64,000 nt of DNA from Betaproteobacteria bacterium (GTDB taxonomy: Bacteria > Pseudomonadota > Gammaproteobacteria > Burkholderiales > CAIKXV01), in assembly GCA_947458265.1 (NCBI GenBank), contig CANGYF010000006.1, positions 62,001 through 126,000 of the forward strand, in the 5' to 3' direction. The notes under the pieces are model-generated. The model saw nothing but the letters and a program-made list of their open reading frames with translations. It did no database searches and was not told the origin of the DNA. The translations under genes and the position numbers were made by a program. Within the stretch, counting starts at the first letter, position 1; every line of letters begins with the position of its first letter. This document shows, piece after piece, positions 43,189 through 51,374 of the stretch.

Positions 43189-43592
43189 ACAGCGGCGCAT
43201 GGCTGGTCGCCATCGGCCTGGCGATTGCGGCCGGAGGCTGGGTCGTGCATCGCGAGCGCGCGGCGATGCCGTCCACCGCCCTGCGCCTGTCAGCGGAAGT
43301 CGTGCAGGTCGAGCAGCGCATCATCGCCAGCGCGGACACCACCGAGATCCTGTTCGCCCCGCGCATCCGCTTCCGCCATCCCGACGGCCGCGAGGTGGTC
43401 TTCGTCGCCGACGTGTGGACCCACGCGCCGCAGCATCGGCCGGGCGAAGCGGTACACGTGCTGGTCGACGACACGGCCGGGCGCATCATCCTCGACAGCG
43501 CCTCGAGTGCCTGGGGCCCGCTGGTGCTGTTCGTCGGCACCGGACTGCTGCTCGCCGCGATCGGGGTGGTGCGGCTGCTCACGCGGGCATGA
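43185..43592 (+). CDS. DUF3592 domain membrane protein
   Basis: The 135-residue protein has an N-terminal membrane helix (AWLVAIGLAIAAGGWVV), an extracytoplasmic beta-rich domain of about 80 residues with the FAPRIRFRHPDGREVVFVADVW pattern of DUF3592 proteins, and a C-terminal helix (LVLFVGTGLLLAAIGVVRLL). Function is unknown. The start is a GTG that overlaps the stop of the previous gene (GTGA), which marks it as the last gene of the catabolic cluster, though it may be a passenger. Confidence 0.8.
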   Translation: MNSGAWLVAIGLAIAAGGWVVHRERAAMPSTALRLSAEVVQVEQRIIASADTTEILFAPRIRFRHPDGREVVFVADVWTHAPQHRPGEAVHVLVDDTAGRIILDSASSAWGPLVLFVGTGLLLAAIGVVRLLTRA

Positions 43593-43610
43593 TGTCCGCG
43601 TCCGGCGCCA

Positions 43611-44615
43611 TCACTCCAGCTTGATGCCCGCGTCGCGCACCACCTTGCCCCAGCGCGCGGACTCGGCTCGGATGTAGTCGCCGAACTCCTGCGGCGAGGC
43701 CGAGAGCAGGACATCGGTCGCCCCAGTTGCAAACCGTTCGCGCACTTCGGGTACCGGCAAGGACTGGTTGATCGCCGCATGCAGTCTGCGGATCGACTCG
43801 GCCGCCGTGCCAGCGGGCACCAGGATGCCCTGCCAGCTGGTCGACACGATGTCCATGCCCTCCTCGCGCAGCGTCGGCACCTTCGGGAACAGGTCGAGCC
43901 GCTTCGCGGTCGTCAGCGCGATCGGCCGCAGCTTGCCCGACTGCGCGAAGCTCATCACCGAGGTGAGCGTCTGGATGGTCACGGTCACATGCCCGGCGAC
44001 CACGTCGGTCACCGCCTGCCCGGCACCGCCCTTGTAGGGGATATGCACCATCTTCAGGCCGTTCTGCGCGGCCAGCAGTTCCATCTGCAGGTGGCTCAGG
44101 CTGCCGGCACCGGCAGACGCATAGTTCACCTCGCCCGGTCGCGCACGGATGAACGCGACCAGTTCCTTCGAGCTGCGCACCGGCAGCGACGGATGCACCA
44201 GCAGCATGGTGGTGGTTTCCGAGACCAGCCCGACCGGAGCGAGGTCCTTCATCGGATCGACCTTCAGCGTGGTGCCGTACAGGTGCGGATTGATCGCGAC
44301 CGCCCCGATGTTGCCCAGGAAGGTGGTGTAGCCATCGGGCGCCGAGCGGGCGACGAACTCCATCCCCAGGTTGCCGTTCGCCCCCGGGCGGTTCTCGATC
44401 ACCATCGGCTGGCCCAGCGCGTCGGCCAGCCGCGGCCCGATGATGCGCGCGACGAAGTCGGACGCGCCGCCCGCGCCGAAAGGCACGATCAGGCGCAGCG
44501 GCTTTGCAGGCCATGCGGGCTGCGCGGATACGATCGCGGGCATCGTCGCCAGCGCGAACGCCAGCGCGCCCGCATGCAGGAAGGGGGCAGGCAGTTTCGA
44601 GAGCTTGTTCTTCAT
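43611..44615 (-). CDS. Bug/TctC-family substrate-binding protein
   Basis: The 334-residue product has a signal peptide (MKNKLSKLPAPFLHAGALAF with cleavage near VSAQPA) and the Bug core WPAKPLRLIVPFGAGGASDF, MVIENRPGANGNLGME, APDGYTTFLGN, VHPSLPVRSSKEL and HIPYKGGAGQAVTDV. ATG 44615 is the first codon of the conserved signal; the longer frame to 44819 reads through the upstream Bug gene. It converges on the GntR-controlled cluster and follows another Bug gene in tandem. Confidence 0.94.
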   Translation of the reverse strand: MKNKLSKLPAPFLHAGALAFALATMPAIVSAQPAWPAKPLRLIVPFGAGGASDFVARIIGPRLADALGQPMVIENRPGANGNLGMEFVARSAPDGYTTFLGNIGAVAINPHLYGTTLKVDPMKDLAPVGLVSETTTMLLVHPSLPVRSSKELVAFIRARPGEVNYASAGAGSLSHLQMELLAAQNGLKMVHIPYKGGAGQAVTDVVAGHVTVTIQTLTSVMSFAQSGKLRPIALTTAKRLDLFPKVPTLREEGMDIVSTSWQGILVPAGTAAESIRRLHAAINQSLPVPEVRERFATGATDVLLSASPQEFGDYIRAESARWGKVVRDAGIKLE

Positions 44616-44676
44616 GTTGCAGCGTCCGTTGGAGTTGTCGTTGGCGTTTGGCAGCCAGTCGGCGGCCGGCACAGGA

Positions 44677-45663
44677 TCAGAGCTCGGCCTTGATGCCGGC
44701 CTTCTGGATGATGCGGGCATACAGCTCGATGTCCTTGCGCAGCTCGGCGGCGAACTGCTCGGGCGTACCGTAGGCCGGTTCATAGCCCAGGTCGGCGAAG
44801 CGCTTGAGCATGTCTGCACCCTTCAACGCACTGTTGATCTCACGGTTCAGGCGCTCGACGATGTCGCGCGGCACGCCAGCAGGACCAACGATGCCGAACC
44901 AGGGCGACAGCTCGAAGCCAGGCAGGCCGGATTCGGCCACGGTCGGTATGTCGGGTGCACCGGCCGAGCGCCGCGGCGTGGTCACCGCGATCGCGCGCAT
45001 CTTGCCGGCACGCACCTGCGTCAGCGCCAGACCCATGTCGGCCATCATCAGGTCGACGCTGCCCACCATCAGTTCGGTGAGCGCCGGGGCAGTGCCCTTG
45101 AACGGGATGTGCACGACCTTCGTGCCGGCCACGGCGTTGAACCATTCGGCGGCAAGACTGGACATGCTGCCTACGCCGGACGAGCCATAGTTCAGGTACC
45201 CGGGCCTGGCACGGGCGATCACCACCAGTTCCTTCACGGTCTTCGCCGGCACACGCGGGTTGATCACCAGCAGGTAGGGCACCCGCGCGACATTGGCGAT
45301 CGGCGTGAAGTCCTTCAGCGGGTTGTACGAAAGCTTCGCATACAGCGACGGAGCTACCGTCATGTTGCTCGAGCCGCCCATGGTCAGCGTATAGCCGTCG
45401 GCTGGCGCGCGTGCACCGGCTTCCGCACCGATGGTGCCACCGGCACCACCACGGTTGTCGATGATCACCGGCTGGCCCCAGGCCTCGGTCAGCCGGCTGC
45501 CGACCAGCCTGGCCAGCACGTCGTTAGGACCGCCGGGGGCGAACGGTACGATGATGCGGATGGGCTTCGCGGGATACGACGGCTGCGCATGGACTGGCAG
45601 GGCAGCACAGAGCCCGAGGACGCACAGCGCCTGCAGCAGGCGCGAAGGTATTGCAACGGACAT
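44677..45663 (-). CDS. Bug/TctC-family substrate-binding protein
   Basis: The 328-residue product has a compact signal peptide (MSVAIPSRLLQALCVLGLCAALPVHAQ) and the Bug core YPAKPIRIIVPFAPGGPNDV, VIIDNRGGAGGTIGAE, APADGYTLTMGG and HIPFKGTAPALTEL. AGGAG lies ahead of ATG 45663. It is upstream of a second Bug gene with 61 bases between them, and downstream of the ThDP-enzyme gene across a 161-base gap with a hairpin. Confidence 0.95.
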   Translation of the reverse strand: MSVAIPSRLLQALCVLGLCAALPVHAQPSYPAKPIRIIVPFAPGGPNDVLARLVGSRLTEAWGQPVIIDNRGGAGGTIGAEAGARAPADGYTLTMGGSSNMTVAPSLYAKLSYNPLKDFTPIANVARVPYLLVINPRVPAKTVKELVVIARARPGYLNYGSSGVGSMSSLAAEWFNAVAGTKVVHIPFKGTAPALTELMVGSVDLMMADMGLALTQVRAGKMRAIAVTTPRRSAGAPDIPTVAESGLPGFELSPWFGIVGPAGVPRDIVERLNREINSALKGADMLKRFADLGYEPAYGTPEQFAAELRKDIELYARIIQKAGIKAEL

Positions 45664-45732
45664 GGTCGAGATACTCCTGGAACGTCAACGCGGGACGATT
45701 ATCAAGAGCAAGTACCGTACCACTATGGCGGG

Positions 45733-45756
45733 CCGCGCGGGTCGAAACCCGCGCGG
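45733..45756 (-). terminator. Hairpin after the ThDP-enzyme gene
   Basis: CCGCGCGGGT (45733-45742) pairs perfectly with ACCCGCGCGG (45747-45756) around a four-base loop. It lies about 70 bases beyond the stop of the ThDP gene on the minus strand and ahead of the Bug gene. There is no T-run, so termination strength is uncertain. Confidence 0.45.
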
Positions 45757-45824
45757 TGAACTGCATCGATGCCTCGTCCGGACGGACGCGGCGCATCGCG
45801 TCCATCCCATCGCCAGCCGCAGGC

Positions 45825-47465
45825 CTAGAGTTCCCGGATGATGTCGAACTGCTTCGCGTACGCCGATGAATCGATGCGCGCGGCGATCAGCGTGGACGCG
45901 TCGGTGCGCTCGAAGGCTGCGGCCAGGGCCTTGCGATAGTCGGCGAGGTTGTCCACCTCGGCGCACGACAGGCCGAACGCGCGGGACAGGTCGGCATAGC
46001 CGGGCGAGGGGAAGTCCAGCCCGTGCACATGCTTGCCCAGCTTGCCCTGCTTGACCGTGATCAGGCTGTGTTCGTTGTCGGCGAAGATGACGTAGACGAT
46101 CGGCCGCTTCACGCTGCCCGCGCCGATCAGCTGCCCGGTCACCAGTTCAGGCAGGCGCATCAGGAAGCCGGCGTCGCCGCACAGGCACAGCACCGGACGG
46201 TTCGGTTCGGCCAGCTTCACCGCCTGCGCCGCGGGCAGGCAGAAGCCCATCGTCGCCAGCCCGTTGGACATCAGGAAGTCGTGCGGACCGTACGCGTCCC
46301 ACAGTTCGACCGACAGCAGCTTGTTCGCACCGACGTCGGTCACCAGCACCGTGTCGCGCGGTGCGGCGTCCCGCGCCGCGAGCACGACGTCGTTGGGCGA
46401 CAGGCCGTCCACCGGCACCGTGAGCTGCGTGCGCACGGAGTCGTGGAAGCGGCTGCAGTCCTCTGGCGACCATGTGGAAGACACGCGGTCACCGCCCGGC
46501 GCCAGCGCCTCGGCCAGGCCAGCCAGCGTATCGCCCAGGTCGCCGATGAGTTCGGCCTCGACCGCGGCTGTCTGTTCGACGTTCGGCACCCTGTCGAGCC
46601 ACAGTGCCGGCACCGGCACCTTCCAGGGCTTGGGCAGCAGTTCGACCGGATCGAAGCCGGCGAACACGATGTAGTCGCATTGCTCGAGCAGCGCCTGCTC
46701 CAGCTTGCCGCCCATGAACACGCCGGCACACCAGGGATCGTCCGCGGCGATCGCACCCTTGGCCTTGGCCGAGGTCAGCACCGGCGCACGCAACGCCGAT
46801 GCGAAGCGCGCAAGCGCACCGGCCGGCAGCGACAGCGCGGTATTGCCGGCGAGGATCAGCGGCCGGCGTGCAGCACCGACCACCGCAGCCGCCTCGGCCA
46901 GCGCTGCGGCCGGCACGCGCGCCTCGTACGTCGGCTGCAGCAGGCGCAGCGGTGTCGCGGGCCGGTTCGTCTTGCCAGCCACGTTGTTCGGGAAGTCGAT
47001 GAACACCGGCCCCGGCCGCTCGGCCAGCGCCGTGCGATACGCGCGGCGCAGGCCGACATCCCAGGTGTCTTCGTGCAGCGTGATCTGCGCCTTGGTGACC
47101 GGCCGCATCATCGCAAGGTGGTCGAACTGCTGGCGCAGCGCGACTTCATGCACGCCGCCCCGGTAGCGATCGGCGATCGCGAGCACCGGCAGGCGATCGA
47201 GCATGGCATGTGCGAGGCCGTTGGCGAAGTTGGCCACGCCCGGGCCGATCGCCGACAGCGCGACGCCGACGGTACCCGTGCGCTGGCCGTAGACGCCGGC
47301 GGCGATGATCGCCGAGGTCTCGTGCTGGGTAAGCACGAATTCGATGCCGGCGGCCTTGCTGGCGCTGACCAGTTCCGCCGTCGCGCCGCCACCCGGTATA
47401 CCGAACATTCGATCGACCCCGGCCTCCTTCAGGGCGGCGAGGAGTTGTTCTGCGATGGTGTTCAA
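45825..47465 (-). CDS. Thiamine-diphosphate-dependent enzyme (acetolactate-synthase-like)
   Basis: The 546-residue protein has the three-domain layout of the ThDP decarboxylase/acetolactate synthase family. Glu49 in QHETSAI activates the cofactor, the central domain follows, and the C-terminal cofactor site reads CGDAGFLM (430-432) with Asn464 in FADNEH; the usual Gly of GDG is Ala here. It should act on a 2-oxo acid, as a decarboxylase, carboligase or oxalyl-CoA/benzoylformate-type enzyme. It starts 25 bases after the SDR gene and shares its transcript. Confidence 0.88.
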   Translation of the reverse strand: MNTIAEQLLAALKEAGVDRMFGIPGGGATAELVSASKAAGIEFVLTQHETSAIIAAGVYGQRTGTVGVALSAIGPGVANFANGLAHAMLDRLPVLAIADRYRGGVHEVALRQQFDHLAMMRPVTKAQITLHEDTWDVGLRRAYRTALAERPGPVFIDFPNNVAGKTNRPATPLRLLQPTYEARVPAAALAEAAAVVGAARRPLILAGNTALSLPAGALARFASALRAPVLTSAKAKGAIAADDPWCAGVFMGGKLEQALLEQCDYIVFAGFDPVELLPKPWKVPVPALWLDRVPNVEQTAAVEAELIGDLGDTLAGLAEALAPGGDRVSSTWSPEDCSRFHDSVRTQLTVPVDGLSPNDVVLAARDAAPRDTVLVTDVGANKLLSVELWDAYGPHDFLMSNGLATMGFCLPAAQAVKLAEPNRPVLCLCGDAGFLMRLPELVTGQLIGAGSVKRPIVYVIFADNEHSLITVKQGKLGKHVHGLDFPSPGYADLSRAFGLSCAEVDNLADYRKALAAAFERTDASTLIAARIDSSAYAKQFDIIREL

Positions 47466-47490
47466 GAGACTGCCTCCACTGGATGCGGGG

Positions 47491-48267
47491 TCACCAGGCC
47501 GTCGTGCCGCCGTCGACCGGGATGATTGCGCCGGTGACGAACCGGCTGGCGTCGGAGGCGAGCCACACGGCCGCGCCCTTGATGTCGCTGTCGCCGCCGG
47601 GCTTTCCGAGCGGGATCTCGCGATCGATCTTCTCCGGCCGCTCGTCGTAGACCTTGCGGTTGATGTCGGTCACGAAGAAGCCCGGGCAGATCGCGTTCAC
47701 GCGGATGTTGTGGCGCGCCCACTTGATCGACAGGTCGCGGGTGAAGTTGACCAGCGCGCCCTTGCTCGCGCCGTAGGCGATCGAGTTGTATGCGTCCGGG
47801 TTGCGCCCGACCAGCCCGGCGATCGACGCGATGTTGATGATGCTGCCCTTCTTCTGCGTGATCATGTGCCGGCCGAACGCCTGGGCCAGCATGAAGGGCG
47901 CGGTGATGTTCAGGTCGAACACCTGCTGCCAGCGCTCCAGCGGCATGTCCTCGACCGGAGCCACCCATGCGCGGCCTGCATTGTTCACCAGGATGTCGAC
48001 CCCGCCGAAGCGCTCCATCACCTGGTCGTGCAACGACGCCACCGCCTCGGCCTTCGCCACGTCGCAGGCGACAGTCAGCACCTCGGCGCCGTACTCGCGC
48101 AGCTTCGCCTCGGCGGTGGCCAGCCGGTCGGCCTTGCGCGCGCAGATCACCACCTTTGCGCCGAACTCGGCCATCGCCTCGGCCATCTGCAGGCCGAGGC
48201 CGGTAGAGCCGCCGGTGACGACCGCAACGCGGCCGGAGAGATCGAAGAGTTCCTTCAGAGCAGTCAT
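47491..48267 (-). CDS. Short-chain dehydrogenase/reductase
   Basis: The 258-residue protein is a classical SDR with the TGGSTGLG cofactor motif, the LVNNAGRAW segment, the catalytic Ser in INIASIAGL and the YGASKGAL motif with Tyr and Lys. It resembles gluconate 5-dehydrogenase or 3-oxoacyl reductase types and should reduce or oxidise a carbonyl/alcohol with NAD(P). It is co-directional with the ThDP gene, and a repeat hairpin lies between it and the upstream 458-residue gene. Confidence 0.93.
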   Translation of the reverse strand: MTALKELFDLSGRVAVVTGGSTGLGLQMAEAMAEFGAKVVICARKADRLATAEAKLREYGAEVLTVACDVAKAEAVASLHDQVMERFGGVDILVNNAGRAWVAPVEDMPLERWQQVFDLNITAPFMLAQAFGRHMITQKKGSIINIASIAGLVGRNPDAYNSIAYGASKGALVNFTRDLSIKWARHNIRVNAICPGFFVTDINRKVYDERPEKIDREIPLGKPGGDSDIKGAAVWLASDASRFVTGAIIPVDGGTTAW

Positions 48268-48286
48268 CGCATCAGTCCTGTGCTAT

Positions 48287-48391
48287 GGGGTCAGGTCTTG
48301 TCTTTTGCAGTAGGTTCAGGTCCTGGAAAAAACGTGGGGGGCCAGGCCTTGAATTTTGCCTGCTGCAAAACTCAAGACCTGACCCCCCACG
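48287..48391. repeat. GGTCAGGTCTTG-type palindromic repeat element
   Basis: Two 27-base arms at 48333-48359 and 48365-48391 are reverse complements with three mismatches, and form a long hairpin with a five-base loop. A third copy of the core, GGGGTCAGGTCTTG, is at 48287-48300 and matches the reverse complement of 48373-48386 exactly. The element fills the 145-base gap between two co-directional genes and resembles REP-like intergenic repeats. It is related in style, but not in sequence, to the GTGTCTGACCCGGG element. Confidence 0.8.
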
Positions 48392-48412
48392 CATTCCCGG
48401 CGTGCTACCGGG

Positions 48413-49789
48413 TTACTGGCTGCCCCACGGCTTGATCGCCGCCTTCAGCTTCAGGTAGCCGTCGATGTACTTCGGACGCTTCGGATCGTAGATCGAGTCG
48501 AAGGTCGCGAGCTGGTCGTCGAGCCATTTGTGCAGCTGGGCGTTGCCGGGGTTGGCGGCCTTGTAGGCGTCGTTGATCAGCACGAAATGGATGCGCGGAT
48601 CGTAGGGATCCTTGGTGCCGCCGACCGTCTCGTCGCCGTCCAGGAGGCGGGTGAGCATCGCATCGGCCGAACCGAGGGTCTGTTCGTAGATCGGCTCGCC
48701 GACCATCCGGTACATCACGCTGGTCATGTCGCGGCCGTTCTTCATGGTGAAGCCCATGTCGGTCCAGACCTTGTTCATGTCCATGCCGGTCTTGGCGTGG
48801 TCGAGCACCATCTGGCCGAAGTCGCGCAGCACCTGCGGGCCGTCGGCCATCAGGTCGGTCAGGCGGTCGCCGTCGAGGTCGGTGCCGAGCACGATGGACT
48901 TGCGATGACGGATCACGTCATGCAGCAGCAGGCCGTAGTTGGTGTCGGCGATGTGCTCGCTGATCTCGCCGGTCCAGTTCTCCATGCCGTCCTTGAAGTC
49001 CTTCGGAAGCAGCTTGACGATCGCGTCGACGTTGTCCTTGTGCTCTTCGTAGGCGTCGACCGAATACTGGCGCACCATCTTGAACTTGGTGCCCTTGAGC
49101 ATCCAGCGCAGCAGGCCGGCGTTGATCGCGTCTTCCTGGGCCTGGGTCGGCTTCATCGCGACGCGGCCGAGCTGGCCGGTCTCGTGCACCATCTTCAGGA
49201 ACAGGCGGCCGGCGTAGGCCATGCGGATGCCGGGGGTGTTCATCTCGGAGTGGACGATGCCGGTCTCGGGATCGACCTTGAACTTCTTCTTGTCCTGCGA
49301 GTAGGGCAGGCAGGGCATGCAACGCACTGCGGTGATCGGGCCGTAGGGACGCACGTTGCAGAAGACGCCGGAGACGGTGCGCAGCGGCGCGTTGGCCGAC
49401 TTGCCGAACACGACGACCTTCTTGCCGCCCTCGTTCACCAGGAAGTCGCCGGCGGTGGACCACTTGATCGACGTGTAGGGCAGCTTGCCGAACCAGTCGA
49501 GGCAGGCGAGCCGGGTGTCATGGCGGTACTGCGCCATCATCGGCACGCCGATATAGGGCAGGCCCAGCACGTCCAGCGCCATCAGCGTGCCATTGAGCGC
49601 GAAGGTGTCGGTGAAGGTGTGCGCGACCGGCTTGACGCCACCGGCCGCGTTGCCGCCTTCCCAGAGGATGGCGTCAGGGGCGCCCTCGACCTTGACGGTC
49701 GAGCGCTTGTAGATGCTGTCGAGGTACTTGAACAGGTCGCCGCTGGCTTCTTCCTGGGCGATCTTCAGCAGGTCGAGGGTTGCACTCAT
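48413..49789 (-). CDS. Unrecognised 458-residue soluble protein
   Basis: I do not recognise this protein. It has no signal peptide and no membrane segment. It is moderately charged and has a cysteine group in VFCNVRPYGPITAVRCMPCLPYSQD that could bind metal, plus a conserved-looking GTDLDGDRLTDLMADGPQ segment with several acidic residues and a Tyr/Trp-rich C-terminus. Codon use looks like its neighbours. ATG 49789 begins a plausible N-terminus; the extension to 50083 is low-complexity. It lies among acyl-CoA metabolism genes, but the gap on each side is too large to call an operon. Confidence 0.75.
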   Translation of the reverse strand: MSATLDLLKIAQEEASGDLFKYLDSIYKRSTVKVEGAPDAILWEGGNAAGGVKPVAHTFTDTFALNGTLMALDVLGLPYIGVPMMAQYRHDTRLACLDWFGKLPYTSIKWSTAGDFLVNEGGKKVVVFGKSANAPLRTVSGVFCNVRPYGPITAVRCMPCLPYSQDKKKFKVDPETGIVHSEMNTPGIRMAYAGRLFLKMVHETGQLGRVAMKPTQAQEDAINAGLLRWMLKGTKFKMVRQYSVDAYEEHKDNVDAIVKLLPKDFKDGMENWTGEISEHIADTNYGLLLHDVIRHRKSIVLGTDLDGDRLTDLMADGPQVLRDFGQMVLDHAKTGMDMNKVWTDMGFTMKNGRDMTSVMYRMVGEPIYEQTLGSADAMLTRLLDGDETVGGTKDPYDPRIHFVLINDAYKAANPGNAQLHKWLDDQLATFDSIYDPKRPKYIDGYLKLKAAIKPWGSQ

Positions 49790-50146
49790 CTTGTGTTTCT
49801 CTCCGTTCGTGGAAGCGCCGCGTCGGGTGCGTGGCTGGGGCTGTCGAGGCCGTATTGAAACACCAGCGGGGGCCGTGGGCTGTCCCGGGGGGAGCCTGGC
49901 TCCGACCGCAGGCCACACGGAACAGCAGGAACCACCGCGCGGCACTGCTCTGCGGGGCCGCACGGTTGCCGCAAGGGTCTGCGGCCTGGAACTTCGGGGG
50001 CACCGGCTCAACCTCTGAATGATACCAAGACTGGGCACCCGGCAGCGGGAAGGCTGTGCAGGACGGCGCAAGGTCGCCGGCAAGCCAGCCAGGCGGCATT
50101 CGCGCCCTGCCCGGCGCGTCTGTTCGATTCGCGCGAAATCGCGCCC
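49790..50146. other. 357-bp intergenic region, no gene seen
   Basis: This gap separates the 458-residue gene from the acyl-CoA dehydrogenase gene on the same strand. Open frames through it have no ribosome-binding site and read as Arg/Gly/Pro-rich sequence. A TATCAT (minus strand, about 50022-50027) could be a -10 box for the downstream gene, but no matching -35 is seen. I find no hairpin of note. Confidence 0.4.
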
Positions 50147-51352
50147 TCAGTCCTTGAGCAGCTCGCGCGCGATCAGTGACCGCTGGATCTCCGACGTCCC
50201 CTCGTAGATGCGCGTGATCCGCACGTCGCGCGCCATCGTCTCGATGCCGAAGTCGCGCATGTAGCCGATGCCGCCATGCAGCTGGATCGCCGCATCGGCC
50301 ACCCTTCCGGCCGCCTCGGTCGCATGCAGCTTGGCCATCGATGCCTCGACCGTGCCGCGCGCGCCGCTGCGGATGGTGTCGATCGCGCGCTGCACGAGCA
50401 GGCGGGACGCGTCGCGCGACAGCGCCATGTCGGCCAGCATCCACTGCAGGCCCTGGTAGGAGGCCAGCTTGCTGCCGCCCTGCTCGCGCGTCTTCAGGTA
50501 GTCGACGGTACGCTCGATCAGGCGATCCATGATGCCGCAGCAGCGTGCGGCGACGGTGACCCGTCCTGCGGTCAGCGTCTTGAGCGCCTGCACGTAGCCC
50601 ATGCCCTCCGGCCCGAGCAGGTTGGCGGCGGGCACTTCGCAATCCTGCATGATCACCGGCGCAGTGCCGCAGCCGTGCATGCCCATCTTGCGCTCGTTCG
50701 GTCCCACCGACAGGCCGGGGAAATCGCGCTCGACGATGAAGGCGGAGATGCCCTTGGCACCCTTCGATCGGTCGGTCACTGCCATCACCGTGAACACGTT
50801 GGCGATGGTCGCGTTCGTGATGTAGATCTTCTCGCCGTTGAGGATCCACTTGTCACCCTGCTTCACCGCGCTGGTGCGCATCGCGGCCGGGTCCGACCCC
50901 GCCTGGGGCTCGGTCAGGGCAAAGCAGCCGACCCATTCTCCGGTGGCCATCCTCGGCAGGTAGCGCTGCTTCTGCTCCTCGTTGCCGAGGTCCACGATGC
51001 CCTTGGTGCTGATGCCGGTGTGGTTGGCGATGACCGTCGAGAAGCCGTAGTTGCTGCGCCCGAGCTCCTCTTCCATCGCGCACTTGCCGGCGAGATCGAG
51101 CCCGATGCCGCCGTATTCCTCGGGGATGGTGAGGCCGAACAGCCCGAGGTCGCGCGCCATCTGCATCAGGTCGTCGGGGATCGCATCGTTCTCCTCGATC
51201 CACCGGGACCGGGTCTCGACCTCGGCATCGATGAAGCGGCGCAGTTCGCGCTTGAGCAGCAGCACGTCCTCGCCCAGGCCACGGGCGAAACCGAGGTCGG
51301 CGGCGGGCATCTCGCCAGGCGGCATCGTCATGGAGGTATCGGGTGGGGTCAT
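50147..51352 (-). CDS. Acyl-CoA dehydrogenase
   Basis: The 401-residue FAD enzyme shows the acyl-CoA dehydrogenase signatures: CFALTEPQAGSDPAAM, WILNGEKIYITNATIA, QLHGGIGYMRDF and the C-terminal RITRIYEGTSEIQRSLIARELL. The YEGTSE glutamate position matches the catalytic base region of the short/medium-chain enzymes. It introduces a double bond into an acyl-CoA and passes electrons to ETF. ATG 51352 has GGAG upstream. It ends the pair that begins with the ADP-forming acyl-CoA synthetase, 22 bases away. Confidence 0.94.
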   Translation of the reverse strand: MTPPDTSMTMPPGEMPAADLGFARGLGEDVLLLKRELRRFIDAEVETRSRWIEENDAIPDDLMQMARDLGLFGLTIPEEYGGIGLDLAGKCAMEEELGRSNYGFSTVIANHTGISTKGIVDLGNEEQKQRYLPRMATGEWVGCFALTEPQAGSDPAAMRTSAVKQGDKWILNGEKIYITNATIANVFTVMAVTDRSKGAKGISAFIVERDFPGLSVGPNERKMGMHGCGTAPVIMQDCEVPAANLLGPEGMGYVQALKTLTAGRVTVAARCCGIMDRLIERTVDYLKTREQGGSKLASYQGLQWMLADMALSRDASRLLVQRAIDTIRSGARGTVEASMAKLHATEAAGRVADAAIQLHGGIGYMRDFGIETMARDVRITRIYEGTSEIQRSLIARELLKD

Positions 51353-51374
51353 GGTTGCAGCTCCGGTTCCGGGT

